Source: Paenibacillus cellulosilyticus (GTDB taxonomy: Bacteria > Bacillota > Bacilli > Paenibacillales > Paenibacillaceae). From it: DNA of 64,000 bases. The stretch lies in assembly GCF_003182255.1 (NCBI RefSeq), contig NZ_QGTQ01000019.1, forward strand, positions 33,343-97,342, given 5' to 3'. Below the pieces are notes generated by a model. That model worked only from the letters and a program-made list of their open reading frames with translations. It was not told the origin of the DNA and did no database searches. The translations under genes and the position numbers were made by a program. Below are positions 9,103 through 17,130 of the stretch, in pieces. The number at the start of each line of letters is the position of its first letter. Within the stretch, counting starts at the first letter, position 1.

Positions 9103-9315
9103 TTATCGTTTAAACTTCTGATTGCGCATCATCTGTTGTGCTTTTTTCATTTGCTGGCCATTCAAGTTGTAACCCATTTGCTTCGCCATTTTGGTCAGCA
9201 TTTCAGGATCACTTTGCATCTTCTCGAGCTGTTTGCGCAGGTAGAATACGCCTGCAAAGAAGCCGCCGGCAGCGCCGACAATCAAAGCCACAATGGCTGT
9301 AATTGTAATCCACAT
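9103..9315 (-). CDS. YneF-like UPF0154 small membrane protein
   Basis: A 70-residue protein with one N-terminal membrane helix (WITITAIVALIVGAAGGFFAGVFY) written here by position 2-25, followed by a basic Met-rich tail with DPEMLTKMAKQMGY. This order and the DPEML...MGQ-type motif match YneF of Bacillus. The start is taken as ATG 9315, seven bases after AGGTGA, which gives the family's MW-type N-terminus; a GTG at 9327 is less likely. The function of the family is unknown. Confidence 0.8.
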   Translation of the reverse strand: MWITITAIVALIVGAAGGFFAGVFYLRKQLEKMQSDPEMLTKMAKQMGYNLNGQQMKKAQQMMRNQKFKR

Positions 9316-9479
9316 GGTCAATGTCACCTGTCCTTATCCAATTCGCTCTTACGATACGCGACTCTCGTACATCAACCTCTTGAACGACACCGCCGCGTAT
9401 ATATCGGCATATTGCCTCTAATGATAGCATGATCCCCTAGGGAGCGCAAACGATGATTTTTCCTGCAATTTCAGTCGAT

Positions 9480-10706
9480 TTATTGCAGATCCTCTACCGT
9501 TTCCGACGCTAATGTAAGCGCGGTCATTGCCCGGGCAATTGCCGATGATGCTTCTTCATTCGTTTCGGTCGTGTGCGCGATACGAAGTGCCTCCGCGGCC
9601 TCTTCCCCGCCGATCATGCCCAATGCCCATGCAGCCGTTCCTCGCAGCTCAGGACGCGGGTCAACCCGCAATACGTCGATGATCGCCGGTACTGCCGAGC
9701 GTTCGCGAAAATTGCCGAGCGCTATAATCGCGTTGCGCTGAATCGGCTTCTTCCCGCGCCATGAGCCGGATGCGGAGCCAAACGTCTCTTTGAATTCCCG
9801 ATTGCCAATCGTCAGCAGCGGCAGCAAGAGCGGCTTCGCAATTTCGGGATCAGGCTGCAGCTCCGGTTGATGCGTCCAGTTCTTTCCTCTATTCGCCGGA
9901 CAGACGATCTGACACGTATCGCAGCCATACAGCCGATTGCCGATTTTGCGCATATACGTATCGGACAGCATCGTCTTGGTCTGAGTTAGAAACGAAATAC
10001 ACTTGTTCGAGTCGAGCTGGCCGGGTCCTACTAAAGCTCCTGTCGGGCAAGCATCGATACATTTATTGCATGTTCCGCACTGGTCCTCAAGCGGCGTATC
10101 CGGCGGGAGCGGCAGATTCGTGATTGTCTCGCCAAGGTATATCCAGGAACCAAGCTTAGGCGAAATAATCGAGCAGTTCTTCGCACTCCAGCCAAGACCC
10201 GCACGTTCTGCTACAGCCCGATCCGACAGTGCCCCTGTATCGACCATGCTCATCATACGTACGCCTGGAACCCGCTCTTCGAGCCACGCCTCCAGCCGAG
10301 CCAGCCTGTCCCTTAATACGCTGTGGTAATCCATTCCCCATGAGGCCCGTGCGAAAATACCTCTCCGCGCTCCAGGCTCAGACTTCGGAGGATCAGGAAG
10401 CTTCGACGGATACGCTACTGCGATCGCAATGATCGACACTGGTCGATCGAACAGCAGCGACGGATTCGTGCGCAGCTCGATATCCGGTTCTTCAAAGCCG
10501 GACTCACGACCTAGCTCCCGATGTCGGAGCAGACGTTCCTTCAGTTCAGTGAACGGTTCTGCCGACGCTATCCCAATATCATCAATGCCAAGCGATGGAG
10601 CAGCCGCCTTTAACTCAGCCTTAAGCACATGCCAATCAAAGCCTGTCCATGCTGCTTCTTCCACATCCATCTGCTGTTGTGCTTCATCCTGCTGCGGATG
10701 CTCCAT
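9480..10706 (-). CDS. queG: Epoxyqueuosine reductase
   Basis: A 408-residue cobalamin- and iron-sulfur-dependent enzyme that reduces epoxyqueuosine to queuosine in tRNA. The N-terminal half carries the DUF1730-type region with the conserved Asp in MVDTGALSDRAVAERAGLGW. Two [4Fe-4S] motifs follow: CGTCNKCIDACP and, with the isolated Cys in NKCISFLTQ, CDTCQIVCP. The C-terminal part contains HEAT-like repeats (WRGKKPIQRNAIIALGN, LRGTAAWALGMIG) typical of the QueG found in Gram-positives. The start follows AGGTGAG. It begins 33 bases downstream of the end of the broken rnhA frame. Confidence 0.93.
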   Translation of the reverse strand: MEHPQQDEAQQQMDVEEAAWTGFDWHVLKAELKAAAPSLGIDDIGIASAEPFTELKERLLRHRELGRESGFEEPDIELRTNPSLLFDRPVSIIAIAVAYPSKLPDPPKSEPGARRGIFARASWGMDYHSVLRDRLARLEAWLEERVPGVRMMSMVDTGALSDRAVAERAGLGWSAKNCSIISPKLGSWIYLGETITNLPLPPDTPLEDQCGTCNKCIDACPTGALVGPGQLDSNKCISFLTQTKTMLSDTYMRKIGNRLYGCDTCQIVCPANRGKNWTHQPELQPDPEIAKPLLLPLLTIGNREFKETFGSASGSWRGKKPIQRNAIIALGNFRERSAVPAIIDVLRVDPRPELRGTAAWALGMIGGEEAAEALRIAHTTETNEEASSAIARAMTALTLASETVEDLQ

Positions 10707-10738
10707 CCCTAACTCACCTCTATTTGCTCACAGCGCCG

Positions 10739-11173
10739 CTATAGCTGTTTAATCGCTGCTCGCGCCAGCTCATCACAGCGGTTATTCCATTCGTTATCGC
10801 TATGCCCTTTGACCTTGAGTTACGTTACCTTATGAATTTGCATAAGTCCCCATAAGGATTGCCACAAATCTTGATTCTCTACTGGATGACCCTTACTGTT
10901 CTTCCAACCATTGCGGAGCCATCCGCGAATCCAATTATTCTGAAAGCAGTTCACGACATACGCTGAGTCGCTGTAGACAGCTGCCTTACATGGCTCTTTG
11001 AGAATCTGCAGCGCTTCGATAACCGCCTGTATTTCCATCCGATTATTCGTCGTATACTTCTCTCCGCCTGAAATCTCTTTCTTGTGTTGGCCAAAAAATA
11101 AAACGGCGCCCCATCCGCCCGGTCCCGGGTTTCCTGAACAGGCGCCGTCCGTATAAATCATAATCTCTTTCAT
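10739..11173 (-). pseudogene. rnhA: Ribonuclease HI, interrupted by in-frame TAA
   Basis: RNase HI degrades the RNA strand of RNA/DNA hybrids. The frame from ATG 11173 (AGGAG nine bases upstream) encodes the catalytic Asp and glycine loop (YTDGACSGNPGPGG), the Glu in NNRMEIQAV and the Asp in YSDSAYVV. Codon 118 is TAA (10820-10822). Past it the same frame continues without any shift for 26 codons, giving LKVKGHSDNEWNNRCDELAR and then AAIKQL before a second stop. That tail holds the conserved GH His and the last catalytic Asp (CDELAR). The stop sits where relatives carry a Tyr or Trp, so one base change explains it. The 117-residue product would lack catalytic residues. It may be a real pseudogene or a sequencing error. 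Confidence 0.85.
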
Positions 11174-11184
11174 GAAATCCGCTC

Positions 11185-11760
11185 CTACAACGACCCGAGG
11201 TCGCCTGTCGGCCACACGATATAATCAACTCGACCGCTTATTCGGTCACGAATGACTGGCCCGAATGAACGACTGTCTCGGCTTGCTCTGGCGTGCCGAT
11301 TGTCGCCCATTACGAAATAACAGTCATCAGGCACTTCATACGGTCCAAAATCCAAGTCTTCAATGTCGGTGTTCGTATACAACGATTCATCCACACGCTC
11401 ACCATTGCGATACAGGACGCGATTTCGTATTTCGATCCGGTCACCTGGTACGCCAACAACGCGCTTCACTAGCAGCTTCTTATCCGGACTATCCGATGGG
11501 TCCTCTAGAATGACGACATCGCCTACCTTCGGGTCACCGATTAAGTAGACGAACTTGTTCACATACAGCCAGTCGTGGTCATGCAGCGTCGGCTCCATCG
11601 AGTGCCCTTCCACCTTCGACAGATGAAACACAAACGCATGCAGCAGCAGCACGATCGTGAGAGCGATGGAGATCGTTTTGATCCAACCCATCCACTCGAC
11701 CGAAAACCGCCGCACATCTTCCTCCATCTCCGCGCGCGCTTCAGACTTCAGATCGGCCAT
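11185..11760 (-). CDS. lepB: Signal peptidase I
   Basis: A 191-residue type I signal peptidase that removes signal peptides from exported proteins on the outer membrane face. It has a single N-terminal membrane anchor (about residues 25-45, IALTIVLLLHAFVFHL), the catalytic Ser in EGHSMEPTL, the general-base Lys in LLVKRVVGVPGD, and the GDNRHARASRDSRSFGPV signature. The start at ATG 11760 follows AAGGAAG; the longer frame to 11793 has no such site. Size and single anchor are of the Bacillus SipS type. rnhA starts 11 bases after its stop, so the two were probably cotranscribed. Confidence 0.95.
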   Translation of the reverse strand: MADLKSEARAEMEEDVRRFSVEWMGWIKTISIALTIVLLLHAFVFHLSKVEGHSMEPTLHDHDWLYVNKFVYLIGDPKVGDVVILEDPSDSPDKKLLVKRVVGVPGDRIEIRNRVLYRNGERVDESLYTNTDIEDLDFGPYEVPDDCYFVMGDNRHARASRDSRSFGPVIRDRISGRVDYIVWPTGDLGSL

Positions 11761-11823
11761 GATTTGCACTTCCTTCGTTGAGCTGTTAAACATATCGATA
11801 AATTGCAGCCTAAAGATAACCCT

Positions 11824-11929
11824 AAGATATTCAAGGTTTGGCCCTTGAATACCTTCAGGGAGATTATTCCGAATCGTTTGCCTTGTAGAGCTAACGATTG
11901 AAGTGTTTCTTCTTCAAAAGTTAGCTCTA
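11824..11929. other. Two hairpins between lepB and the DUF402 gene
   Basis: A 13-bp stem with one mismatch (11824-11836 with 11843-11855) and a 10-bp stem (11886-11895 with 11920-11929). The second lies just past the stop of the upstream minus-strand gene and could end its transcript, although no T run follows. Confidence 0.45.
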
Positions 11930-11947
11930 TTAAACGTAACGTTTACA

Positions 11948-12514
11948 CTATAGCTCCGTAAAATCGCCTTCCGCCGCTTCGCGCCGCCAATCTTCGTAAT
12001 ATTGATACACCAAATTATCGTCGAATGGCGCATTTGCCGACCTCGCGCGCCGAAGCAGGCTTTGCAGCCCGTGTTCGACCTTATCAAGCACGATGTCTGG
12101 ATAGTGATACATTTGCTTATGCCGTTCGTATTCGTCCCGATCGACGACATGAATGCCGCCGTCTGCTGTCCGTATAACGTCCAGATCATAATCGATATAC
12201 GTAAATACGTCTTCGTTCTGCATCATTGGCGAAGCCACATTGCAATAATAGCGAATGCCGTTATCCTCCAGCAGCGCTACTACGTTGAACCATTCACCCG
12301 GTATGAAGAAAGAAACCGCAGGAACACGGCTTGTCCACAGCTTACCGTCAGCCTCTTGAATCGGCGTCTGCCGATTAATGAGCACGTTCATGGATTGCTC
12401 GGCATGCTCCTTGGCCAGCCGTTCCTTCGGAACGAGCCAGTTGCGGTGCCAGAACCGATGCAACCGACCGTTATGCTTAAAGCTTTTGATCATGCAAGGC
12501 ATGTAGTTGTTCAT
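11948..12514 (-). CDS. DUF402 nucleoside tri/diphosphatase (Ntdp/YgaC-like)
   Basis: A 188-residue cytoplasmic protein that aligns by eye along its length with Bacillus YgaC: KSFKHNGRLHRFWH near the start, a central GKLWTSRVPAVSFF, WFNVVALLEDNGIRYYCN, the metal-binding-type DYDLDVIRTADGG and DRDEYERHKQMYHYP. Characterised members hydrolyse nucleoside tri- and diphosphates. I start at ATG 12514 behind AGGTGA; GTG 12523 overlaps that site. It is a single gene between signal peptidase and an acetyltransferase; no pathway context. Confidence 0.85.
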   Translation of the reverse strand: MNNYMPCMIKSFKHNGRLHRFWHRNWLVPKERLAKEHAEQSMNVLINRQTPIQEADGKLWTSRVPAVSFFIPGEWFNVVALLEDNGIRYYCNVASPMMQNEDVFTYIDYDLDVIRTADGGIHVVDRDEYERHKQMYHYPDIVLDKVEHGLQSLLRRARSANAPFDDNLVYQYYEDWRREAAEGDFTEL

Positions 12515-12562
12515 GGCGTTCACCTAACTAGCGTTCATTGTTTCAATTCTATAAGTATAAGA

Positions 12563-12608
12563 AAAGCATATCCAGCCGCCAATTGCAATGGCATGTCGGA
12601 TATGCTTT
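12563..12608 (-). terminator. Terminator of the GNAT gene
   Basis: Perfect 11-bp stem AAAGCATATCC (12563-12573) with 12598-12608, about 60 bases past the stop of the minus-strand acetyltransferase; TTCTTATAC follows on that strand. Confidence 0.65.
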
Positions 12609-12664
12609 CAATGATCGAGACCATCCATCTCGAATAATTCCTACCTTCTAAGCCTCAGCCAGTC

Positions 12665-13087
12665 TTAGCCAGCAACGATGCTTAACTTTTGGAACGAGCG
12701 GAAAAAGTCAGTTGCCACGTAGCCAAGTTTCTCATACAGCGGCAATACCTTCTCGTTATGCTCATCGGCTGTAATCAGAATCTTAGACACATTACGCTGC
12801 TCAAAACGCTGCTTCAGCCCTTGGATCAGTGATTGACCGAATCCTTGACGTTGATATTCCGGCAGAACGGCCACTCGATAATAATATCCTTTATTATTGT
12901 CGATAGTACCGATAATCATGCCGACAATGTCATCCTGTTCTACAGCAACAAGTACAAGATCGCTATCCCATGACAACTGCCGCCCGAAAGCTAACATTGT
13001 CTGTTCGTAGCAATCGTCCGATAACACTGTTCCGAGCAATTCGGTAGCCGGAACGTAGTCAGACAGTTGAAAGGAACGAACGTACAT
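12665..13087 (-). CDS. GNAT-family N-acetyltransferase
   Basis: A 140-residue single-domain GNAT protein. The acetyl-CoA-binding motif A is clear (VAVLPEYQRQGFGQSLIQGL), and the C-terminal motif B region is LPLYEKLGYVATDFF. The substrate cannot be told. The only in-frame start is ATG 13087; the GAGGAG upstream is 14 bases away, longer than usual. It is monocistronic with its own terminator. Confidence 0.85.
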   Translation of the reverse strand: MYVRSFQLSDYVPATELLGTVLSDDCYEQTMLAFGRQLSWDSDLVLVAVEQDDIVGMIIGTIDNNKGYYYRVAVLPEYQRQGFGQSLIQGLKQRFEQRNVSKILITADEHNEKVLPLYEKLGYVATDFFRSFQKLSIVAG

Positions 13088-13222
13088 GTGTTGGTAAACA
13101 ACTCCTCGATCGATGTCATAAATATTACAAGCCTTTATGAATAAAATACGACAAATCTAATTAAAATCCTTCTAAAACTTTAAAAATTCTTTAAAAACTT
13201 AAAGAAATCGACCATTTTACCG

Positions 13223-13250
13223 TGAAAGCGCTTAAATTTAAGCGTTTTCA
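13223..13250. promoter_or_regulatory. 28-bp palindrome upstream of sodA (cre-like)
   Basis: TGAAAGCGCTTAAA (13223-13236) is followed directly by its near-perfect reverse complement (13237-13250, 13 of 14). The left half matches the catabolite-response element TGWAANCGNTNWCA at 13 of 14 positions. It lies about 110 bases upstream of the sodA -35. The rest of the 340-base gap between the GNAT gene and sodA is AT-rich with no open frame. Confidence 0.55.
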
Positions 13251-13360
13251 TCAGCTTTCGCCACGATTTCTGTGCTTTACGCCCTGATTCGTACATAAAC
13301 GTCACCATTTGCGCCTATCCTATTTCCGTTCTGCATGATTCGACTTTCGCAACAACAATG

Positions 13361-13389
13361 TTGATTTATCCAAGCGAATAAGGGATAAT
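13361..13389 (+). promoter_or_regulatory. Sigma-A-type promoter of sodA
   Basis: TTGATT (13361-13366), 17-base spacer, GATAAT (13384-13389), 39 bases before the sodA start codon. Confidence 0.65.
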
Positions 13390-13428
13390 TGTACCTGAAT
13401 CAACACCTAATTTTGGGAGGTATATTCA

Positions 13429-14043
13429 ATGGCTCATCAACTGCCTGCTTTGCCTTATGCTAACAATGCGCTCGAACCGCATATCGATGAAACGACGATG
13501 ATGATTCACCACGATCGTCACCACAACGCTTACGTAACGAACCTTAACGCTGCACTGGAGTCCGCTCCTGAGCTGCAAAGCAAATCGATCGAAGATCTGA
13601 TCGCTGACCTGAACAGCGTACCGGAAGCAATCCGTACAGCAGTTCGCAACAACGGCGGCGGCCATGCTAACCACTCCCTCTTCTGGGAAACGATCGGTCC
13701 TAACGGCGGTGGCGCTCCATCCGGTAAATTGGCTGATGCTATCGCTAATGAACTGGGCGGCTTTGATAAATTCAAAGAAGACTTCGCGAAAGCTGCTGCT
13801 ACGCGCTTCGGTTCCGGCTGGGCTTGGCTTGCTGTTGGACAAGACGGCAAACTGAAAGTATACAGCCTGCCTAACCAAGACAGCCCAATCATGGAAGGCG
13901 ACACGCCGCTCCTTGGTCTGGACGTTTGGGAGCATGCATACTACCTGAACTACCAAAACAAACGCCCTGACTACATTGCAGCGTTCTGGAACGTTGTAAA
14001 CTGGGCAGCTGTTGCAGATCGCTACGAAGCCGCAGCGAAATAA
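13429..14043 (+). CDS. sodA: Manganese/iron superoxide dismutase
   Basis: A 204-residue canonical SodA, which disproportionates superoxide in the cytoplasm. Metal ligands: His in [11 protein letters not shown], His in [10 protein letters not shown], Asp and His in [16 protein letters not shown] and NGGGAPSG are of the manganese-preferring Bacillus type. The start follows GGGAGGT. Codon use is strongly biased like aconitase, suggesting high expression. It is the second SOD in the window; the C-terminal domain of the fusion at 6860-8185 is its paralogue. Confidence 0.97.
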   Translation: MAHQLPALPYANNALEPHIDETTMMIHHDRHHNAYVTNLNAALESAPELQSKSIEDLIADLNSVPEAIRTAVRNNGGGHANHSLFWETIGPNGGGAPSGKLADAIANELGGFDKFKEDFAKAAATRFGSGWAWLAVGQDGKLKVYSLPNQDSPIMEGDTPLLGLDVWEHAYYLNYQNKRPDYIAAFWNVVNWAAVADRYEAAAK

Positions 14044-14070
14044 GTTGGACAAGCCCCTCAAGGGCATCTG

Positions 14071-14101
14071 CGCCGCATCCTATAGGGGATGCGGCGTTTT
14101 T
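14071..14101 (+). terminator. Terminator of sodA
   Basis: 10-bp GC-rich stem (14071-14080 with 14087-14096) followed by TTTTT. Confidence 0.9.
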
Positions 14102-14221
14102 CGTGTTGGCCGCTATACAAAATCTATAATGACAGTTTCAATTCCCTAGGCAAGAGTACACGCTATCCAAGCATACATTTAACAAGTAAATAGGCGCTTA
14201 GCACAAAGGAGGCGGAAACCG

Positions 14222-15202
14222 ATGTATCCGAACTATTACGGCTATGGATACCCCTATGGCTACCCATACGGGTATGATGGCTACTATGGGCAGGGATACG
14301 ATCCATATGCGCAGGCTGCGGAATATCAAGTTCCGCAAACCAATGGCGATACCGTGTATGATTACGATCCGCGTGGGTTTATGCCCGGTGGGCCTCCGCC
14401 AAGGCCGCCAGGTCCGCCGCCGAGACCGCCTGGACCACCGGGGCCACCAGGGCCGGGGCCAGGACCAGGGCCGGGACCAGGGCCGGGACCGGGACCGTTC
14501 CCACCAGGACCGTTCCCGCCAGGACCACCAGGGCCGTTCCCACCAGGACCACCAGGGCCGTTCCCGCCTGGACCGTTCCCGCCGCCTAGACCGCCATTCC
14601 CACCAGGACCAGGTCCATTCCCACCACCTAGACCACCGTTCCCGCCAGGACCGTTTCCGCCACCTAGACCACCATTCCCGCCAGGACCGTTTCCACCGCC
14701 TAGACCGCCGTTCCCGCCAGGACCGTTTCCACCGCCTAGACCGCCGTTCCCAATACCGATCCCTATTCCAATACCGATTTTTCCTGGGCCAGGGCCTATA
14801 CCGGTACCATTACCGACGCCGAATCAAATAACAGTTCTTATTAATGGAGGCGCCGTATTCCCGAACATTACGCAGGCTTATGCAATTGCCTTCTTCCCGG
14901 GCATTACGATCGCACAAGCACTGCAAAGCACAGGTGTCGTGGTGATAGGATTCAACGGTCAGATTATCTCTGTCGGTGGTATTCCAATCACAGATGGCAT
15001 CACCTTCTCACTGATACTCAATGGCCGTCCGATTCCGTCGACGCTGCTTAATGCACCGTTGCAGCCAGGTGATTCTCTCGAGCTGGCGCTCTTCTATCGC
15101 CCGCCTTTACGGGACGATGAAGAATATGCGAATTTAAGCGGCGTGCAATACGAGGAAGAACGGAACTATATCGATGAAGACGATTTGAACGGTGTCGACT
15201 AA
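14222..15202 (+). CDS. Tyr-rich, Pro/Gly-repeat coat-like protein
   Basis: A 326-residue protein in three parts. Residues 1-50 are rich in Tyr and Gly (repeats of YGYPYGYP). About 55-195 is a Pro/Gly/Phe/Arg repeat built on FPPGPFPPPRPP. About 200-290 is a compact globular domain with LQPGDSLELALFY and FFPGITIAQALQSTG, then an acidic tail. There is no signal peptide. The start follows AAAGGAGG. Tyr/Pro/Gly-rich cytoplasmic proteins of this sort are frequent in spore coats of Bacilli, and a CATACATTT element 40 bases upstream loosely resembles a mother-cell sigma -10. Coat function is inference; the globular domain is beta-grasp-like (DUF4430-like) at best. Confidence 0.6.
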   Translation: MYPNYYGYGYPYGYPYGYDGYYGQGYDPYAQAAEYQVPQTNGDTVYDYDPRGFMPGGPPPRPPGPPPRPPGPPGPPGPGPGPGPGPGPGPGPFPPGPFPPGPPGPFPPGPPGPFPPGPFPPPRPPFPPGPGPFPPPRPPFPPGPFPPPRPPFPPGPFPPPRPPFPPGPFPPPRPPFPIPIPIPIPIFPGPGPIPVPLPTPNQITVLINGGAVFPNITQAYAIAFFPGITIAQALQSTGVVVIGFNGQIISVGGIPITDGITFSLILNGRPIPSTLLNAPLQPGDSLELALFYRPPLRDDEEYANLSGVQYEEERNYIDEDDLNGVD

Positions 15203-15234
15203 CGGTACGATTGAAAATTTCTATTAAAGTATCA

Positions 15235-15283
15235 AAAGACTCTGCGCCGACGTTCATGGAACGACGAGCAGAGTCTTTCTCTA
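15235..15283 (+). terminator. Terminator after the Pro-rich gene
   Basis: 11-bp perfect stem AAAGACTCTGC (15235-15245) with 15268-15278, followed by a T-rich TCTCTAT. Confidence 0.75.
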
Positions 15284-15355
15284 TATGCTATAATTGGTAT
15301 TAACTCTATCGAATTACTAGACTATATAAATAAATGACTTAAGGAGACGAAGAAC

Positions 15356-15904
15356 ATGGCTAACATTGTATCCATTATCGCTACACCGAACCAATCCTCC
15401 CGCCTGCTTGGTGTAACGAACTACGTCGAACAGCAGCTCCGTGAACAAGGCTACGAGCTGACGACACTGCAAGTTACTTCGATTCCAGCTGAGGATCTCA
15501 TCTTCGCTCGTTTCGATAGTCCAGAAGTTGCTAAGGCAAACGCACTCGTTGAAGCTGCCGATGCGGTTATCATTGCAAGTCCTGTCTATAAGGCCTCTTA
15601 TAGCGGCATTCTGAAAACGTATCTCGACCTGCTTCCTCAGAAAGGCCTCGATAACAAAATCGTAGCACCTATCTTCATCGGCGGCACTATTGCACACCTA
15701 TTGTCCATCGACTATTCGCTCAAACCTGTACTGGCTTCGCTTGGCGCTCGCCATTATACCAGCAGCATTTACGCAACGGATTCGCAAGTTACACGCACTG
15801 GACAAGGTGACGATATTGCCTTCGCCCTTAACGATGAGCTGAAGGAGCGTCTCGACAAGACGATTCAAGAGCTTCGCGTTGACCTCGCTCGCCGCTCTCT
15901 CTAA
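15356..15904 (+). CDS. NADPH-dependent FMN reductase (SsuE-like)
   Basis: A 182-residue flavodoxin-fold reductase. The N-terminal ATPNQSSRLLGV phosphate-binding loop and the central ASPVYKASYSGILKTYLDLLPQ motif are those of SsuE/NADPH-dependent FMN reductases, which supply reduced flavin, for instance for sulfonate desulfonation. No ssu monooxygenase or transporter adjoins it, so the partner is unknown and I assign no symbol. The start follows AAGGAG by nine bases. A bidirectional terminator separates it from the convergent protease gene. Confidence 0.85.
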   Translation: MANIVSIIATPNQSSRLLGVTNYVEQQLREQGYELTTLQVTSIPAEDLIFARFDSPEVAKANALVEAADAVIIASPVYKASYSGILKTYLDLLPQKGLDNKIVAPIFIGGTIAHLLSIDYSLKPVLASLGARHYTSSIYATDSQVTRTGQGDDIAFALNDELKERLDKTIQELRVDLARRSL

Positions 15905-15923
15905 TTGCATAGCCGTACCAAAA

Positions 15924-15959
15924 AGGGCTGTTTCTGCGCAATCACGCAGAGACAGCCCT
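15924..15959. terminator. Bidirectional terminator
   Basis: 15-bp stem with one mismatch (15924-15938 with 15945-15959) between convergent genes; T-rich on the minus strand (TTTTGG), weaker on the plus. Confidence 0.8.
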
Positions 15960-15963
15960 CTCG

Positions 15964-17115
15964 CTATTTATTCTCGATTCGCTGGCCTTTGCCGCTCAGC
16001 AGCTTCAGTTGATCGTTCTCGTAGCCGACCGTATAGACGACTTTATATGGAGTATCGGTAAATGCGCCGTCTACCCGCTCCTGCGCCGTGATGCGCGCGG
16101 TGACGACTGCTGTTTCATCTTCCTGTACCTGCACGCTAATATCGTCGATTGTAATGTTCTTGGTTCCGATATAACCCTCGCGGAATTTCTCGTACGATGT
16201 CGACGCCGTCCATGTACTTCCGATTAAAGAGTAGGCATACACGTAGTCACCACTATTGAGACTATCATAGAAATGCGTGACGAGGTACGATGCCATATCC
16301 TCGAACGTAACGTCGCCAACCGCGCCCTCTTGGAAAATGTCCGAATCCATCGCGATGTTACTCGGCAGCTCCGTCATCGGTGAAGCCGACCAGCCTTCGA
16401 CCAGCGACAGCACCTGTCCGATAGGAATGCTGAAGCCGATCGCTCCTTGCTCCGCGCCGGCCGAGTTAATGCCCAGAACCGCTCCCGTCTCGCGATCGAC
16501 GAGCGGACCGCCGCTGTTGCCATGAGCAATCGGCGCAGATATTTGATACATATCCTTATAAACATAAGGGTCGATATTCAGCTCGCGTCCGACCCCGCTA
16601 ATAATACCTGTCGTGACCGTATTCTGATAGCCGAGCGGACTGCCGATCGCGATCACTTCGTCCCCGATCTCGCCTACATGCTCGGTCTCCATCTCTAGCG
16701 GCTTCGTGCCGGCCAGCTCCGGCACTCGGACAACGGCGACGTCTACATCCGTTCCAATACCGATGACCGTACCTTCCAGCTCTCTTGCATCCGCTGTTCT
16801 AACCTTTACCGCATGCGCGCCAATGACGACATGTCCGTTCGTAATAAGGTCGCCCTGATCATTATAGAGGAAGCCCGAGCCTATCAACCCATTGTCCGTC
16901 TCGATCATAACGACCAGCTTCTGCGTTGCAAAAATAATATCTTTCAGCGTCTTATCCGCCCCTGCTGTCTCGGACTCATCTGCCGTCGGCTGCGCCAGCA
17001 GCGGAGCGTTGATTAGCCGTTTCGGCACCTCGTTATGAATCTGAACGACACCGATCGTTCCACCAACAAGCACTAGCAGACTAGCGATGATGCAGATCCA
17101 CCCATTTCGATTCAT
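15964..17115 (-). CDS. HtrA-like trypsin-family serine protease, membrane-anchored
   Basis: A 383-residue protein with an N-terminal signal anchor (about residues 5-25), a trypsin-like domain at about 55-235 and a C-terminal domain of about 110 residues that resembles an NTF2/cystatin-like fold. Catalytic triad: His in TNGHVV, Asp in GTDVDVAVV, Ser in HGNSGGPLV. There is no PDZ domain, unlike classic DegP/HtrA. It probably acts in extracytoplasmic protein quality control or cleaves a specific envelope substrate. The start ATG 17115 follows GAGGGG. It begins 15 bases after the zinc-ribbon protein gene, so the two form an operon and probably work together. Confidence 0.85.
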   Translation of the reverse strand: MNRNGWICIIASLLVLVGGTIGVVQIHNEVPKRLINAPLLAQPTADESETAGADKTLKDIIFATQKLVVMIETDNGLIGSGFLYNDQGDLITNGHVVIGAHAVKVRTADARELEGTVIGIGTDVDVAVVRVPELAGTKPLEMETEHVGEIGDEVIAIGSPLGYQNTVTTGIISGVGRELNIDPYVYKDMYQISAPIAHGNSGGPLVDRETGAVLGINSAGAEQGAIGFSIPIGQVLSLVEGWSASPMTELPSNIAMDSDIFQEGAVGDVTFEDMASYLVTHFYDSLNSGDYVYAYSLIGSTWTASTSYEKFREGYIGTKNITIDDISVQVQEDETAVVTARITAQERVDGAFTDTPYKVVYTVGYENDQLKLLSGKGQRIENK

Positions 17116-17130
17116 GCGCTGTCCCCTCAC

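Noticed and set aside
14244..14831. Arg/His/Asp-rich frame overlapping the Pro-rich gene
   Set aside because: A frame-shifted reading of the Pro/Gly repeat; no ribosome site of its own.
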